A stretch of 64,000 nt of DNA. It comes from G965200765 sp965203865 (GTDB taxonomy: Bacteria; Pseudomonadota; Gammaproteobacteria; Arenicellales; JAJDZL01). The notes under the pieces were generated by a model. It was not told the DNA's origin and ran no database searches. It saw only the letters and a list, made by a program, of their open reading frames with translations. Each line of letters starts with the position of its first letter. Position 1 is the first letter of the stretch. The translations under genes were made by a program, and so were the position numbers. The stretch covers positions 868,001 to 932,000 of the forward strand of contig OZ241916.1 in NCBI GenBank assembly GCA_965203865.1. The letters run 5' to 3'. This document shows, piece by piece, positions 35,152-43,698 of this stretch.

Positions 35152-36180
35152 TCAATATCGGTCAATAATCCTTGAATCAGTGAATCGATTTCGTATTACT
35201 GATGGTAGAAGTGATTCCATGGCTGGATTAATGCGTTCCAGGAGTTTCTTCTTGCGAACATACTTCACTTCAAGAATATTATGTTCCTTACTGGCTTCCA
35301 GAAGATACTGGTCGCTGGTAATTAGTTCGTCGACCAAATCTCGTTCAAGTGCGCGGGTGCCAAACCAGAACTCTCCTGTCGCAACCTTGTCAATGTCAAC
35401 TTTGGGTCTGTTCAAGTGGATGAAATCCTTGAAAAGAGTATGTGTATCCTCTATTTCTTCTTTGAATTTTGCTGTGCCTTTTTCAGTCGGAGGGCTAAAC
35501 ATGCCAACTGTTCTTTTGTACTCGCCGGCAGTGAATTCCTGGTATTCAATGTCATGCTTTTCCAGTACGCGACTCAGGTTGGGGACTTGCGCCAGTACTC
35601 CGATTGAACCAACAATAGCAAAAGGCGCAGCAAGTATAGTGTCTGCCACGCAGGCCATCAAATATCCCCCGCTTGCAGCTACTTTGTCGACTGTCACAAT
35701 AAGCCGAATTCCCTTGCTTTTGATGCGACTCAATTGAGATGCAGCCAGTCCGTAGGCATGCACGGCACCGCCTTGGCTTTCAATTTTTACTACGACTTCA
35801 TCTGTTGGCTCAGCTACAGTCAGTACAGCAGTAATTTCTTCTCGGATTCGGTCGATTTGACTTGCCTGGATGTCGCCATGAAAATTAATGACATAAATGT
35901 TTTTTAAACTTTCGTCCTTTGCTTCTTTCTCGGATTTTTTATCTTCCTTTTTTCGAGACTTTACATTCTCCTTGTATGATTTCTTGGAAAGTACTGTTGA
36001 ATTTATTGCATCTGCCATTGCCTCGTAGCGTTTGTTCAACTGGTTTACTTCAAGATGTTCCTTTTGATGCAACTTTTGCTTGGAAGATATCGCCATTAAA
36101 AACAGCAAGGGGATAAAAATGCACAAAACAACAATAATTGTTTTGGCGAAAAATAATAAAAAATCGAGTAGATATTCCAT
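35152..36180 (-). CDS. sohB: SohB-like S49 membrane protease
   Basis: A 342-residue signal-peptide-peptidase family protease. It has an N-terminal membrane helix (LLFFAKTIIVVLCIFIPLLF), a charged linker rich in Lys and Glu (residues 70-90), and the S49 catalytic domain. The serine is in DKVAASGGYLMACVAD and the lysine is expected in the ATGEFWFGTRA to KDF region. The substrate gate segment AAPFAIVGSIGVLAQVPN is conserved. The protease domain faces the periplasm in E. coli SohB. It begins the sohB-carbonic anhydrase-reductase run. Confidence 0.92.
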   Translation of the reverse strand: MEYLLDFLLFFAKTIIVVLCIFIPLLFLMAISSKQKLHQKEHLEVNQLNKRYEAMADAINSTVLSKKSYKENVKSRKKEDKKSEKEAKDESLKNIYVINFHGDIQASQIDRIREEITAVLTVAEPTDEVVVKIESQGGAVHAYGLAASQLSRIKSKGIRLIVTVDKVAASGGYLMACVADTILAAPFAIVGSIGVLAQVPNLSRVLEKHDIEYQEFTAGEYKRTVGMFSPPTEKGTAKFKEEIEDTHTLFKDFIHLNRPKVDIDKVATGEFWFGTRALERDLVDELITSDQYLLEASKEHNILEVKYVRKKKLLERINPAMESLLPSVIRNRFTDSRIIDRY

Positions 36181-36687
36181 TTTGCTGTGATGAGAAAATT
36201 TGAAGGAAAATTATAGCAGGTGAATCAAGACTTGTTGCACTGTGTCAATGCAAAATTATTTGGGATGCCAATCTAGAAAAGCAGGAATTTCTAGAGTAGT
36301 CTTCTCATATATTCAGAAGCTAATGCAGTAACTGCGGCACTTGTAACTATGTTCTCGAGTTCGTCGAATTGCTGGGCACTTGGAAAATGAATGCTATGCG
36401 GTGCAACTAAATGATATTTTAGTGCCAATATCATGGAAATCAATACAAATAACCACTAATCAAAGAACATGCCTATAACTATTATAAAGGGTTGTCGAAT
36501 CATACAACGAAACGATCTGAATGAGTATGCTGGCGAGTTTGTTTTCCCCTTCAATATCCGCTACTGAAAACCTCAGTAGCCGGAACGAACGCCGCAAACC
36601 GCCGTTGTTCATGTGCTGATTCGGGCTTTCCTTACTTATAGTTAGAGGCATGTCAAAGAATTGTGCCTTTTTTCATCTCGTGGCTAG
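36181..36687. other. Intergenic stretch next to the interrupted Panacea gene
   Basis: About 500 bases without a gene of normal size. It holds one small minus-strand frame at 36291-36434 (listed separately) and a hairpin GCTACTGA (36560-36567) with TCAGTAGC (36573-36580) around AAACC. The frame at 36460-36651 shows no support and was rejected. A toxin partner for the Panacea gene would be expected near here but none is recognised. Confidence 0.5.
36291..36434 (-). CDS. Possible 47-residue protein or gene remnant
   Basis: A minus-strand frame of 47 residues starting MILALKYHLVAPHSIHF and ending TALASEYMRRLL. An in-frame stop lies eight codons upstream of the ATG. Its composition looks protein-like, and it has the orientation of the Panacea gene about 250 bases upstream. 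No ribosome-binding site is clear and no family is recognised. It could be the degraded end of a lost toxin gene, or chance. Confidence 0.25.
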   Translation of the reverse strand: MILALKYHLVAPHSIHFPSAQQFDELENIVTSAAVTALASEYMRRLL

Positions 36688-37077
36688 TCAGGAGCCATAC
36701 CTTTGGTAAAGTCGGGCATAATGGTCTTCTATCAATTGATCTGAAATCACCGGACTTCGACTATGTCCGTTATAAATTAGATCCCATGGTGAGTTTGGTG
36801 AATGCGTCAATTGTGAAAGCTGTATTGCCGTACGCTTTCCGTAGATTTCAAGAGTTTCATCCATTACACTAGATTCGTATTCATCAAATGATTCATCATT
36901 CAATCCAGGAAAAACTTCATCCGCGCGTACAGGCTTTGAGCGAAATTTCTTCACTTTTAAATAAAGCTCTGGGATTACCGGCCCGTAGCGCCATGCCTCA
37001 GCATTTTCCCGAATTAGTGGTCGCCCATAAAGACCTAGCATCCAGCCGTGTGAAATATAGACGAGTTTTATAAGCTT

Positions 37078-37230
37078 GGGAATTATATACATTGATAACC
37101 AGACCACTGTATACTGTTCTGCGCAGTGGGCATTCCAATGAATGCTTTAAGTCTTCCTTCTTCCTGCGCTTCGGGCCGCCCGCCCAAAGTGCCGGTCAAC
37201 CCGACACGAAGAACATTTATAGCAGCGTTT
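37078..37230 (-). ncRNA. Candidate omega-RNA (reRNA) at the tnpB 3' end
   Basis: TnpB guide RNAs usually overlap the end of tnpB and run out through the right end of the element into flanking DNA. Here the last coding part holds a GC-rich hairpin: CTTCGGGC (37169-37176) opposite GCCCAAAG (37182-37189), eight pairs including one G-U wobble in the RNA, and a second weaker stem of CCACTG with CAGTGG near 37105-37130. The guide would begin in the flank with AAGCTTATAAAACTCG. This is proposed from position and fold only. Confidence 0.3.
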
Positions 37231-38288
37231 ACATCCCTGTCTTCAGTATAGCCACAAGCTTTGCAAAGATAAGTCCTATCGCTTAGTTTTATCTTTTCCT
37301 TAGGCTTGCTGCCGCATTTGGAGCAAGTCTGGGATGTAAACTTAGGATTGACTTTAGATACGAAGCCACCGGCACTCTCAGCCTTGTAGCTTAGCATCTC
37401 ATTAAAGTCTCCCCATGTCTGGTCAAGTATTGACCTGTTTAATCCTGTTTTACAGCTACCGCCAGTAGCTGTCATATTCTTAACTTTCAAGTCTTCCACG
37501 TAAAACTTGGAAGTGCAGTCTTTCACTAAACTTGTAGTCAGCTCGTGCAAGTAGCCTTTGTTTCTTTCCCTTGCCCTCTGCCACTCTTTATTCAAAGACA
37601 GAATCTTCTTTTTTCTGCTGTTTGAACCCTTTACAGACTTGGAAACTTTCTTCTGTAAAGTTCTTAGTTTGGTTCTGTCTACATTCCTTTTAGGAATTTG
37701 CACTCCATTGGACAAGGAAATCCTGTTTAACACTCCAGCATCCACTCCTACAGGAGCTCTTGCATCCTCTACTTGTACATCCGGAAGCTGACAAACCAGT
37801 TGTAGCTTAACTCTAATTGGAGTCTTTACTATCCTAAGTATCTTGGCTTCTCCCTTTAGTTTTCCTTTATACCTGAACTTTCCAATTCCTTTTACCCGAA
37901 TACAGTTCCAGGAAACTGCCTTTTTTATCTTAAAGTCGCTTGTCTCAAAAGACTTGACTCCCCTGTTCCTCGACTTGAACCTTGGAAACCCTGGCTTCTC
38001 CCCTTTCTTTTCTCTGTCAAAGAATCTTTTGAACGCTTTATCCAGTCTTCTCAGGCAGGTTCTCTGAGATGAGCAGTGAAACTTCTCAAACCACTCGTCT
38101 TCTTGCCTTATTGTTGTTAAGGACTTTTGCTGGTCAAGATAGGAAATGCCTATATTCTGCTTCTTGTAGGCATCTATTCTTTCCTGCAAGGCACAGTTCC
38201 ACAATAGTGTTTCCTGATTCAGAAACTCTTCCAAGTTTCTATGACACCCTTTGGAAATCTTTGCAGTGTAGGTATAAGTTCTAATCAT
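37083..38288 (-). CDS. tnpB: TnpB RNA-guided nuclease (OrfB family)
   Basis: A 401-residue TnpB with every catalytic landmark intact: RuvC-I Asp183 in PVGVDAGV, RuvC-II Glu265 in FYVEDLKV, the zinc finger Cys322/325/342/345 (CSKCG and CKACG), and RuvC-III Asp352 in DRDVNAAIN. The N-terminal beta-barrel/helical part includes KPGFPRFKSR, usual for the family. The gene fills the element: the ATG is 30 bases inside one end and the stop lies inside the other inverted repeat. TnpB cuts DNA next to a short TAM under RNA guidance. No tnpA (Y1) or serine recombinase gene is present. Confidence 0.93.
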   Translation of the reverse strand: MIRTYTYTAKISKGCHRNLEEFLNQETLLWNCALQERIDAYKKQNIGISYLDQQKSLTTIRQEDEWFEKFHCSSQRTCLRRLDKAFKRFFDREKKGEKPGFPRFKSRNRGVKSFETSDFKIKKAVSWNCIRVKGIGKFRYKGKLKGEAKILRIVKTPIRVKLQLVCQLPDVQVEDARAPVGVDAGVLNRISLSNGVQIPKRNVDRTKLRTLQKKVSKSVKGSNSRKKKILSLNKEWQRARERNKGYLHELTTSLVKDCTSKFYVEDLKVKNMTATGGSCKTGLNRSILDQTWGDFNEMLSYKAESAGGFVSKVNPKFTSQTCSKCGSKPKEKIKLSDRTYLCKACGYTEDRDVNAAINVLRVGLTGTLGGRPEAQEEGRLKAFIGMPTAQNSIQWSGYQCI

Positions 38289-38675
38289 GGTAATTGGTTA
38301 TCATTGTATATAAGTCCCATAAGCTTCATCGGTGAGAGTGCCATTTTTCTCTCTTCTGCATGATCAAGCAAATATCTGGCTACTTCAGTACATGGGTGTC
38401 CAAACATAGATTATCTCCTTGCTTTTTACCTTATACCGACATTTTTTGGCAATAATAATGGGTATTCGTCCTATCTATCAGATTTAATTTGTATGGCTAA
38501 ACAAGAGTGGTTATCACGATACTTATACTCCATTTTTCGAGTAAAGTGTAAATCACAATTCCTTGTAAGAATCCGCCTGCAAGTTTTCCACTGTATCAAC
38601 CAAGGTGTCGAAATTTGTATTGATTCAGGTGTCAAACCAAGTAAAGCGACCTATGAACCAGAAGCAACTTCAAGG

Positions 38676-39110
38676 TCAAAACGGAATATCGGGTACCCAG
38701 GTATATCCATCGTCATCTACGATATAAGCCTCTCGAAGTTGATGCGCATCTTTGCTGGTAGCCTCTTGTAAAACAAGATAATTCCACTTGCGAGCATTTT
38801 CAACGGCAATGTCGGGATTTCGCCCATGCAGGCGAAGCTCAATTCCTATTCCGCGTTTTGATGCTTGGGTTGTTTCAATGTAAATTGGGTTTTCTTCGTA
38901 GGTATGGTCGGTATGCAGCATCCACTCTGAACCGCAACCTCGTACAACAGCAAAATCCGGGTCAGAATATACAACCGAATTTGAAAGTACTCTGGTTTGA
39001 AATTCCAGCGCCTTCTCCATGTTCTTGACCAGTAGATTTACTGTCAAGCCTCTCAGTGAGTGTGCATATTTTGGGGCTGGCATCCATGGGTCGCCTTTTC
39101 TGAGTTTCAA
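38676..39110 (-). CDS. VOC-family (glyoxalase/dioxygenase fold) protein
   Basis: A 144-residue single vicinal-oxygen-chelate domain protein: LRGLTVNLLVKNMEKALEFQ, then SEWMLHTDHTYEENP, and the C-terminal REAYIVDDDGYTWVPDIPF, which has the usual end-strand pattern although the metal glutamate seems replaced. The metal set cannot be confirmed by eye, so enzyme, binding or resistance functions are open. It follows glnS on the same strand with a 26-base gap. Confidence 0.8.
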   Translation of the reverse strand: MKLRKGDPWMPAPKYAHSLRGLTVNLLVKNMEKALEFQTRVLSNSVVYSDPDFAVVRGCGSEWMLHTDHTYEENPIYIETTQASKRGIGIELRLHGRNPDIAVENARKWNYLVLQEATSKDAHQLREAYIVDDDGYTWVPDIPF

Positions 39111-39136
39111 TGTACTTCCCTCATGAATTGAGTCGA

Positions 39137-40801
39137 CTACTTTTCGATCTTTGACCAGGAATCCCTCAGTGAAACCGTGCGATGAAAAATAGCATTGTTG
39201 TTATCGGTGGACGGCTGAGCCAGATAGTAGTAGCCGTTTCTTTCAAACTGAAACCGACTGCCTGCAGGTGCCCGAGCTGCATCAACTTCAACTTTGGTAT
39301 CTCCAACGACTTGAAGCGAGTCAGGGTTAATGATATTGCTAAATTCTTCCCAACTGTATGAATTCGGGTTGGGCACTGAGAACAATCGGTCATACAGGTT
39401 GACTGTCGCTGATTGACAATGGGATTCCGAAACCCAGTGAATGGTTCCTCTTACCTTCCTTCCATCCGGGGCGATACCACCGCGACTATCAGGGTCAATT
39501 GTGCAATTGACTTGTGTAATCTCGCCACTGCTATCTTTCACTACGCTTGTACAAGTAATCAAGTAAGCATAGCGCAATCGAACTTCAGCACCTGGAGCAA
39601 GCCGAAAGTATTTTCTCGGAGGTGCTTCCATAAAGTCGTCTTTTTCAATATAAATCGTTTTTGAAAATGGCACTTTACGAGTGCCAAGTTCGGGTCTCTT
39701 CGGGTGAATTTGAGCATCTAGCCATTCGACCTTGTCCTCAGGGTAGTTTTCAACCACGAGTTTCAACGGATTTAAAACTGCCATTGTTCTGGGTGCAGCA
39801 TGGTCCAAATGCAGTCGTGCCGAATTTTCAAGAACACCCATTTCCACTTCATTGAAATTCTTGGTGATTCCGATTCTTTCGCAGAAATCGCGAATAGATT
39901 CGGGAGTGTAGCCCCGGTTCCGCAAACCCGCAAGGGTAGGCATTCTTGGGTCGCCCCAACCATCAACAAGCCCTTCGTCGACAATCCGGGTCAGGAGTCG
40001 CTTACTCAGAACTGTGTACTCCAAAGACAAGCGGGAAAATTCAATTTGCTTCGGCTTGCTTGGTGCCGTCACATTATCAATCAGCCAATCGTAAAGCGGA
40101 CGATGGTCTTCGAACTCCATAGTACAAAGTGAATGCGTTACGCCTTCAATGGCATCCGATAACCCGTGAGCCATATCATACAAAGGATAGATACACCAGT
40201 CGGCCCCGGTTATTGGGTGAGATTCGTGCCGAACTCGGTAGAGTACCGGGTCGCGCATATTGATGTTGCCAGACGACATACTAATTTTCGCCCGGAGTAC
40301 ATGTTCGTTTTCCTTGAATTCCCCATTTCGCATTCGGGTGAACAAGTCCAGATTCTCTTCAATAGTCCGATTTCGATAGGGGCTGTCTTTACCGGGTTCA
40401 GTCAGCGTTCCTCTGTACTCCCTTATCTGTTCGGGAGACAAGCTGTCTACGTATGCTTTGCCCTGTTCGATTAATTCAACAGCAAATGAATAAAGCTGTT
40501 CAAAGTAACTTGATGCATGCAGGGGGGCATCATTCAGGCTGTAGCCAAGCCACCTGACATCCTCTATGATGGAGTTAACGTAATCAATATTCTCCTTGCT
40601 GGGATTGGTGTCATCAAACCGAAAGTTGCACTTTCCGTGATAATCTTCGGCGATTCCAAAATTCAGGCAAATTGATTTTGCGTGGCCTATATGCAAATAG
40701 CCGTTGGGCTCCGGCGGAAATCGGGTAGTAACGGGGCCTTTGACTGCACCATTCTCGATGTCCTTGTCTATGGCTTGTCGAATAAAATTAGTTGATTTCA
40801 A
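39137..40801 (-). CDS. glnS: Glutaminyl-tRNA synthetase
   Basis: A 554-residue class I synthetase. The HIGH motif is in RFPPEPNGYLHIGHAKSI, and the KMSKS-like motif is in EYTVLSKRLL. LCTMEFEDHRPLYDWLIDN is typical of GlnRS. The C-terminal anticodon-binding beta barrels are complete. A true GlnRS in a bacterium with this gene set fits a gammaproteobacterium. Confidence 0.97.
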   Translation of the reverse strand: MKSTNFIRQAIDKDIENGAVKGPVTTRFPPEPNGYLHIGHAKSICLNFGIAEDYHGKCNFRFDDTNPSKENIDYVNSIIEDVRWLGYSLNDAPLHASSYFEQLYSFAVELIEQGKAYVDSLSPEQIREYRGTLTEPGKDSPYRNRTIEENLDLFTRMRNGEFKENEHVLRAKISMSSGNINMRDPVLYRVRHESHPITGADWCIYPLYDMAHGLSDAIEGVTHSLCTMEFEDHRPLYDWLIDNVTAPSKPKQIEFSRLSLEYTVLSKRLLTRIVDEGLVDGWGDPRMPTLAGLRNRGYTPESIRDFCERIGITKNFNEVEMGVLENSARLHLDHAAPRTMAVLNPLKLVVENYPEDKVEWLDAQIHPKRPELGTRKVPFSKTIYIEKDDFMEAPPRKYFRLAPGAEVRLRYAYLITCTSVVKDSSGEITQVNCTIDPDSRGGIAPDGRKVRGTIHWVSESHCQSATVNLYDRLFSVPNPNSYSWEEFSNIINPDSLQVVGDTKVEVDAARAPAGSRFQFERNGYYYLAQPSTDNNNAIFHRTVSLRDSWSKIEK

Positions 40802-40961
40802 AACAAATTGAATTGATTGTGCAATTGATAGTAATCAGGAATACCATATTCCCAAGGGAGTGCAGGGTGCAAGCCAACTCGGTTCTCCGTCCATATCAGA
40901 ACAAATTTGATATACAAAGAGGTATATTTTACGCGTAGATTTGTAAATACAGGATTGAATT

Positions 40962-41915
40962 TTGAAATTTGCTTTCTTGATGGATCCTTTGGAGTCAGTC
41001 AAGGCTTACAAGGACACAACCTATTTTTTGATGCTGGCTGCACGCGAACGCGGGCATAGTGTATTTTATTTCGGCGCGGGTTCCATGAAAGCGAACAATG
41101 AAACAGTAAGTGCCGTAGTGTCGGAAGTAGATGTGCACACAACGATTGAAAAGCCGTTTACTGTTCTGAAATTCGATGAATTGGATCTTGCCTGCATGGA
41201 TGCAATATTGATTCGAACTGATCCCCCGTTTGATCGAGGATATCTGTATTCGACACTGCTTTTGGATTTGCTAAGATCAAACACTGTGGTTGTCAACTCA
41301 CCCACCGGTATTCGCAATTGGAATGAAAAACTGGCGGCAATGTTCTATCCCGACCTGACTCCGTATACATTGATTAGCAACAGTAAACGAGAGATTCTTG
41401 AATGCGCAGAGCAAATGGGAAGATTGACTCTCAAGCCAATTGACGGGCACGGGGGGAAGGGCATTGTATTTCTGGAAGTTGATGACCCCGAAGCTGACGA
41501 AAAAATTGAACAGATAACAATGTCTGGTAAACATTGGGTTCTTGCTCAGCAATATCTTTCAGCTGCTGTTGATGGTGATAAACGAATATTGCTAGTCAAT
41601 GGAGATCCGATAGGTGCGATACTTCGAGTGCATGCAGAAGGTGTAGAGTTGAACAACCTGGACCAAGGAGCAGTTGCTCAACCGAGTGAACTGAGTGAAA
41701 GAGACTTGGAAATTTGCAAGGCAATTAAGCCTGGTTTGCTGGAGCAGGGCATCTTTTTTTGCGGGATTGACATAATCGGTGGAATGCTTATGGAAGTCAA
41801 TGTAACCAGTCCCACCGGATTGCAGGAACTATGCCGGTTTTCCGGTAGTCCATTCCATCATGAAATAATCCACCAGTTAGAATTGAAAATCGAATCTGTT
41901 CGCAATACCGAGTAG
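40962..41915 (+). CDS. gshB: Glutathione synthetase
   Basis: A 317-residue ATP-grasp enzyme joining gamma-glutamylcysteine and glycine. The start MKFAFLMDPLESVKAYKDTT matches bacterial GshB. Later come NSPTGIRNWNEKL, the grasp segment RLTLKPIDGHGGKGIVFLE and LMEVNVTSPTGLQELCR. The length equals the E. coli enzyme. TTG at 40962 is the start, with AGGA at 40951-40954. gltX follows after eight bases. Confidence 0.96.
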   Translation: MKFAFLMDPLESVKAYKDTTYFLMLAARERGHSVFYFGAGSMKANNETVSAVVSEVDVHTTIEKPFTVLKFDELDLACMDAILIRTDPPFDRGYLYSTLLLDLLRSNTVVVNSPTGIRNWNEKLAAMFYPDLTPYTLISNSKREILECAEQMGRLTLKPIDGHGGKGIVFLEVDDPEADEKIEQITMSGKHWVLAQQYLSAAVDGDKRILLVNGDPIGAILRVHAEGVELNNLDQGAVAQPSELSERDLEICKAIKPGLLEQGIFFCGIDIIGGMLMEVNVTSPTGLQELCRFSGSPFHHEIIHQLELKIESVRNTE

Positions 41916-41923
41916 CCAATATT

Positions 41924-43339
41924 ATGACTGTTGTAACACGCTTTGCACCAAGCCCGACTGGCAATCTTCATATTGGAACTGTGCGTACCGCACTTTTTTC
42001 ATGGTTGTATGCGCGCAAGCACAAGGGCAGTTTTTTGCTGAGAATTGAAGATACAGACAGGTTGCGCTCTACACCAGAAGCCACTCAACTAATTTTTGAT
42101 ACTCTTGACTGGCTAGGACTGAATATAGATGAACCCCCAGTTTACCAATCCCAGCGGTTTACTGCATACGACAGAGTTGCCACGAGACTCATTGATGAAG
42201 GAAATGCGTACTACTGCGATTGTTCATCGGAGCGTTTGGAGAAACTGAGAGAGGAGCAGCAGGCCAAAGGTTTAAAGCCTCGATATGACAACAAGTGCCG
42301 CGACCGGCAACTGAGTCGTTCAAAAGACAATCCCGTGGTGATTCGGTTTAAGAGCCCGTTGGATGGTGAAGTAAGGGTCAAGGACATGGTTCAAGGGGAA
42401 GTTGCCTACAAAAATTCGGAATTGGACGATTTGATAATTGTTCGTTCAGATGGTTCGCCAACATACAATTTTTCGGTTGTAGTAGATGAAATAGAAATGG
42501 GTGTAACGCATGTAATCAGAGGAGACGATCACTTGAACAATACTCCCCGGCAGATAAACTTGTTTCAGGCACTAGGTGCAAAGCTTCCTCAATTCGGGCA
42601 TGTGCCCATGATTCTGTCTTCCAGTGGCAAGAAGATTTCAAAACGCGAAGGTGCTTCAGGGGCTTTGGATTTGCGAAAACAGGGATACTTGCCGGAAGCA
42701 GTGTTGAACTATCTCGTTCGATTAGGATGGTCGCACGGCGACCAGGAAATTTTCTCCGTAGAAGAAATGATTGAGTTGTTTGATGTAGTGAGCATTAATC
42801 GCTCTCCTGCAAAGCTTGATGAAAAGAAACTGGAGTGGTTGAACCATCAGTACATGATGGCGGGAGATGCCCCCAGAATTTGCGAGTTGGCAAAGCCGTT
42901 TTTTCAGAATGCCGGGATCGATACTGAAGATACTGGTCCGTCTTTGATTGACCTGTTTGAGGTAATGAAGCAACGTTCAAGAACTCTTGTGCAATTTGCT
43001 GAAAGCTCCGAGTTCTTTTTTAAAGAGCTCGCTGAATATGATGAGAAAGCTACGAGTAAATACCTAACTTCCGAAGCAGGCATAGTGCTGAAAGAACTTC
43101 GGAGTAGATTAAACGAGTTGCCAGAGTGGACAAGTACCCGAATTCATGAAATATTTCAGGCTATTGTTGATGAGCATGAAATTAAATTTGGTGATATCGC
43201 ACAACCGGCCCGAGTTGCTTTGACGGGGAGAACAGTGTCGCCGGGAATTGATGTGACTATGGAACTACTAGGTCGTGAACAAGCACTAACCAGAATTGAG
43301 TATGCAATACAATGGATTCAAGACAAAAAACATGCATAG
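41924..43339 (+). CDS. gltX: Glutamyl-tRNA synthetase
   Basis: A 471-residue class I synthetase. The signature FAPSPTGNLHIGTVRTALF carries the HIGH motif, KKISKREGAS the KMSKS loop. YYCDCSSERLEKLREEQ with a later RYDNKC matches the zinc-binding insertion of E. coli-type GltX. It directly follows gshB and is the last conserved gene before the defence island; tRNA-Glu itself lies 6.7 kb further on. Confidence 0.97.
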   Translation: MTVVTRFAPSPTGNLHIGTVRTALFSWLYARKHKGSFLLRIEDTDRLRSTPEATQLIFDTLDWLGLNIDEPPVYQSQRFTAYDRVATRLIDEGNAYYCDCSSERLEKLREEQQAKGLKPRYDNKCRDRQLSRSKDNPVVIRFKSPLDGEVRVKDMVQGEVAYKNSELDDLIIVRSDGSPTYNFSVVVDEIEMGVTHVIRGDDHLNNTPRQINLFQALGAKLPQFGHVPMILSSSGKKISKREGASGALDLRKQGYLPEAVLNYLVRLGWSHGDQEIFSVEEMIELFDVVSINRSPAKLDEKKLEWLNHQYMMAGDAPRICELAKPFFQNAGIDTEDTGPSLIDLFEVMKQRSRTLVQFAESSEFFFKELAEYDEKATSKYLTSEAGIVLKELRSRLNELPEWTSTRIHEIFQAIVDEHEIKFGDIAQPARVALTGRTVSPGIDVTMELLGREQALTRIEYAIQWIQDKKHA

Positions 43340-43431
43340 TACGAAAAAGAGAATAAGGAACTCAAGCTAACCTAGCTTTCAAAATCACCTCCAATGCAAG
43401 AAATCTCTTGAATACAAAAGCTGAATTCAAC

Positions 43432-43584
43432 TTATAAAATCTTTTTTCGCGGAAATGGAATGTAATTTTTCTTTGATTCTCTAATCGCTCTTTCTGCTAA
43501 CAAGCTAGACAACGAAATTTGCTTGTTAGTAATTACAGGTTGTTCAACAACCGGCTGTTTTTTCCTGTCTTGCATCGCAATCAC
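43432..43584 (-). CDS. Possible 50-residue small basic protein
   Basis: A minus-strand frame encodes MIAMQDRKKQPVVEQPV followed by ITNKQISLSSLLAERAIRES and a basic end YIPFPRKKIL. The GTG start at 43584 has GGGAG five bases upstream; the internal ATG at 43575 is an alternative. It lies downstream of the DUF1828/1829 gene on the same strand, at the gltX edge of the defence island. No family is recognised. Confidence 0.4.
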   Translation of the reverse strand: MIAMQDRKKQPVVEQPVITNKQISLSSLLAERAIRESKKNYIPFPRKKIL

Positions 43585-43698
43585 GCAATCTCCCTATTAC
43601 GGTTAGTTCATTCATGAATGGTAATATTTCTGTAAAGGTTCGTCAATTTTGTCTTTAGGAGCTTCTGCTTCAAGACCAATTGATTCTTTGATCGTACA

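Larger units (their letters stand above)
37078..38318 (-). mobile_element. tnpB-only element with terminal inverted repeats and 8-bp target duplication
   Basis: A 1241-base element whose only gene is tnpB. Its ends are inverted repeats of 24 bases with two mismatches: 37078-37101 starts GGGAATTATATAC, and the complement of 38295-38318 starts GGGACTTATATAC. Exactly outside both ends is the octamer ATAAGCTT (37070-37077 and 38319-38326). Removal of the element plus one octamer restores the Panacea frame. IS200/IS605 and IS607 elements, the usual homes of tnpB, have neither inverted repeats nor target duplications. These ends look like those of a DDE transposon, and no transposase is inside. Confidence 0.9.
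36688..38407 (-). pseudogene. Panacea-domain (DUF4065, SocA/GepA-like) gene split by a tnpB element
   Basis: The minus strand encodes MFGHPCTEVARYLLDHAEER from ATG 38407, behind a good AAGGAGA site, and breaks off at base 38319 after codons for SPMKL. The frame resumes beyond the element at 37069 with IKLVYISHGWMLGLYGRPL and runs to the stop at 36688. Removing the element and one copy of the 8-bp duplication gives an uninterrupted 156-residue frame through SPMKLIKLVYISHGW. Panacea proteins act as antitoxins or proteolysis adaptors in toxin-antitoxin loci. Residues ENAEAWRYGPVIPELY are the family core. The 3' part alone could start within the element, but a working protein is unlikely. Confidence 0.88.

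Noticed and set aside
36460..36651. 63-codon minus-strand frame in the gap next to the Panacea gene
   Set aside because: Contains the hairpin at 36560-36580, has no ribosome-binding site and no protein-like pattern.
37078..38318. Ordinary IS200/IS605 element
   Set aside because: No tnpA, and exact inverted repeats with an 8-bp duplication contradict the single-strand transposition of that family.
38493..38771. 92-codon plus-strand frame upstream of the VOC gene end
   Set aside because: Overlaps the VOC gene on the other strand and has a composition unlike neighbours; judged to be chance.
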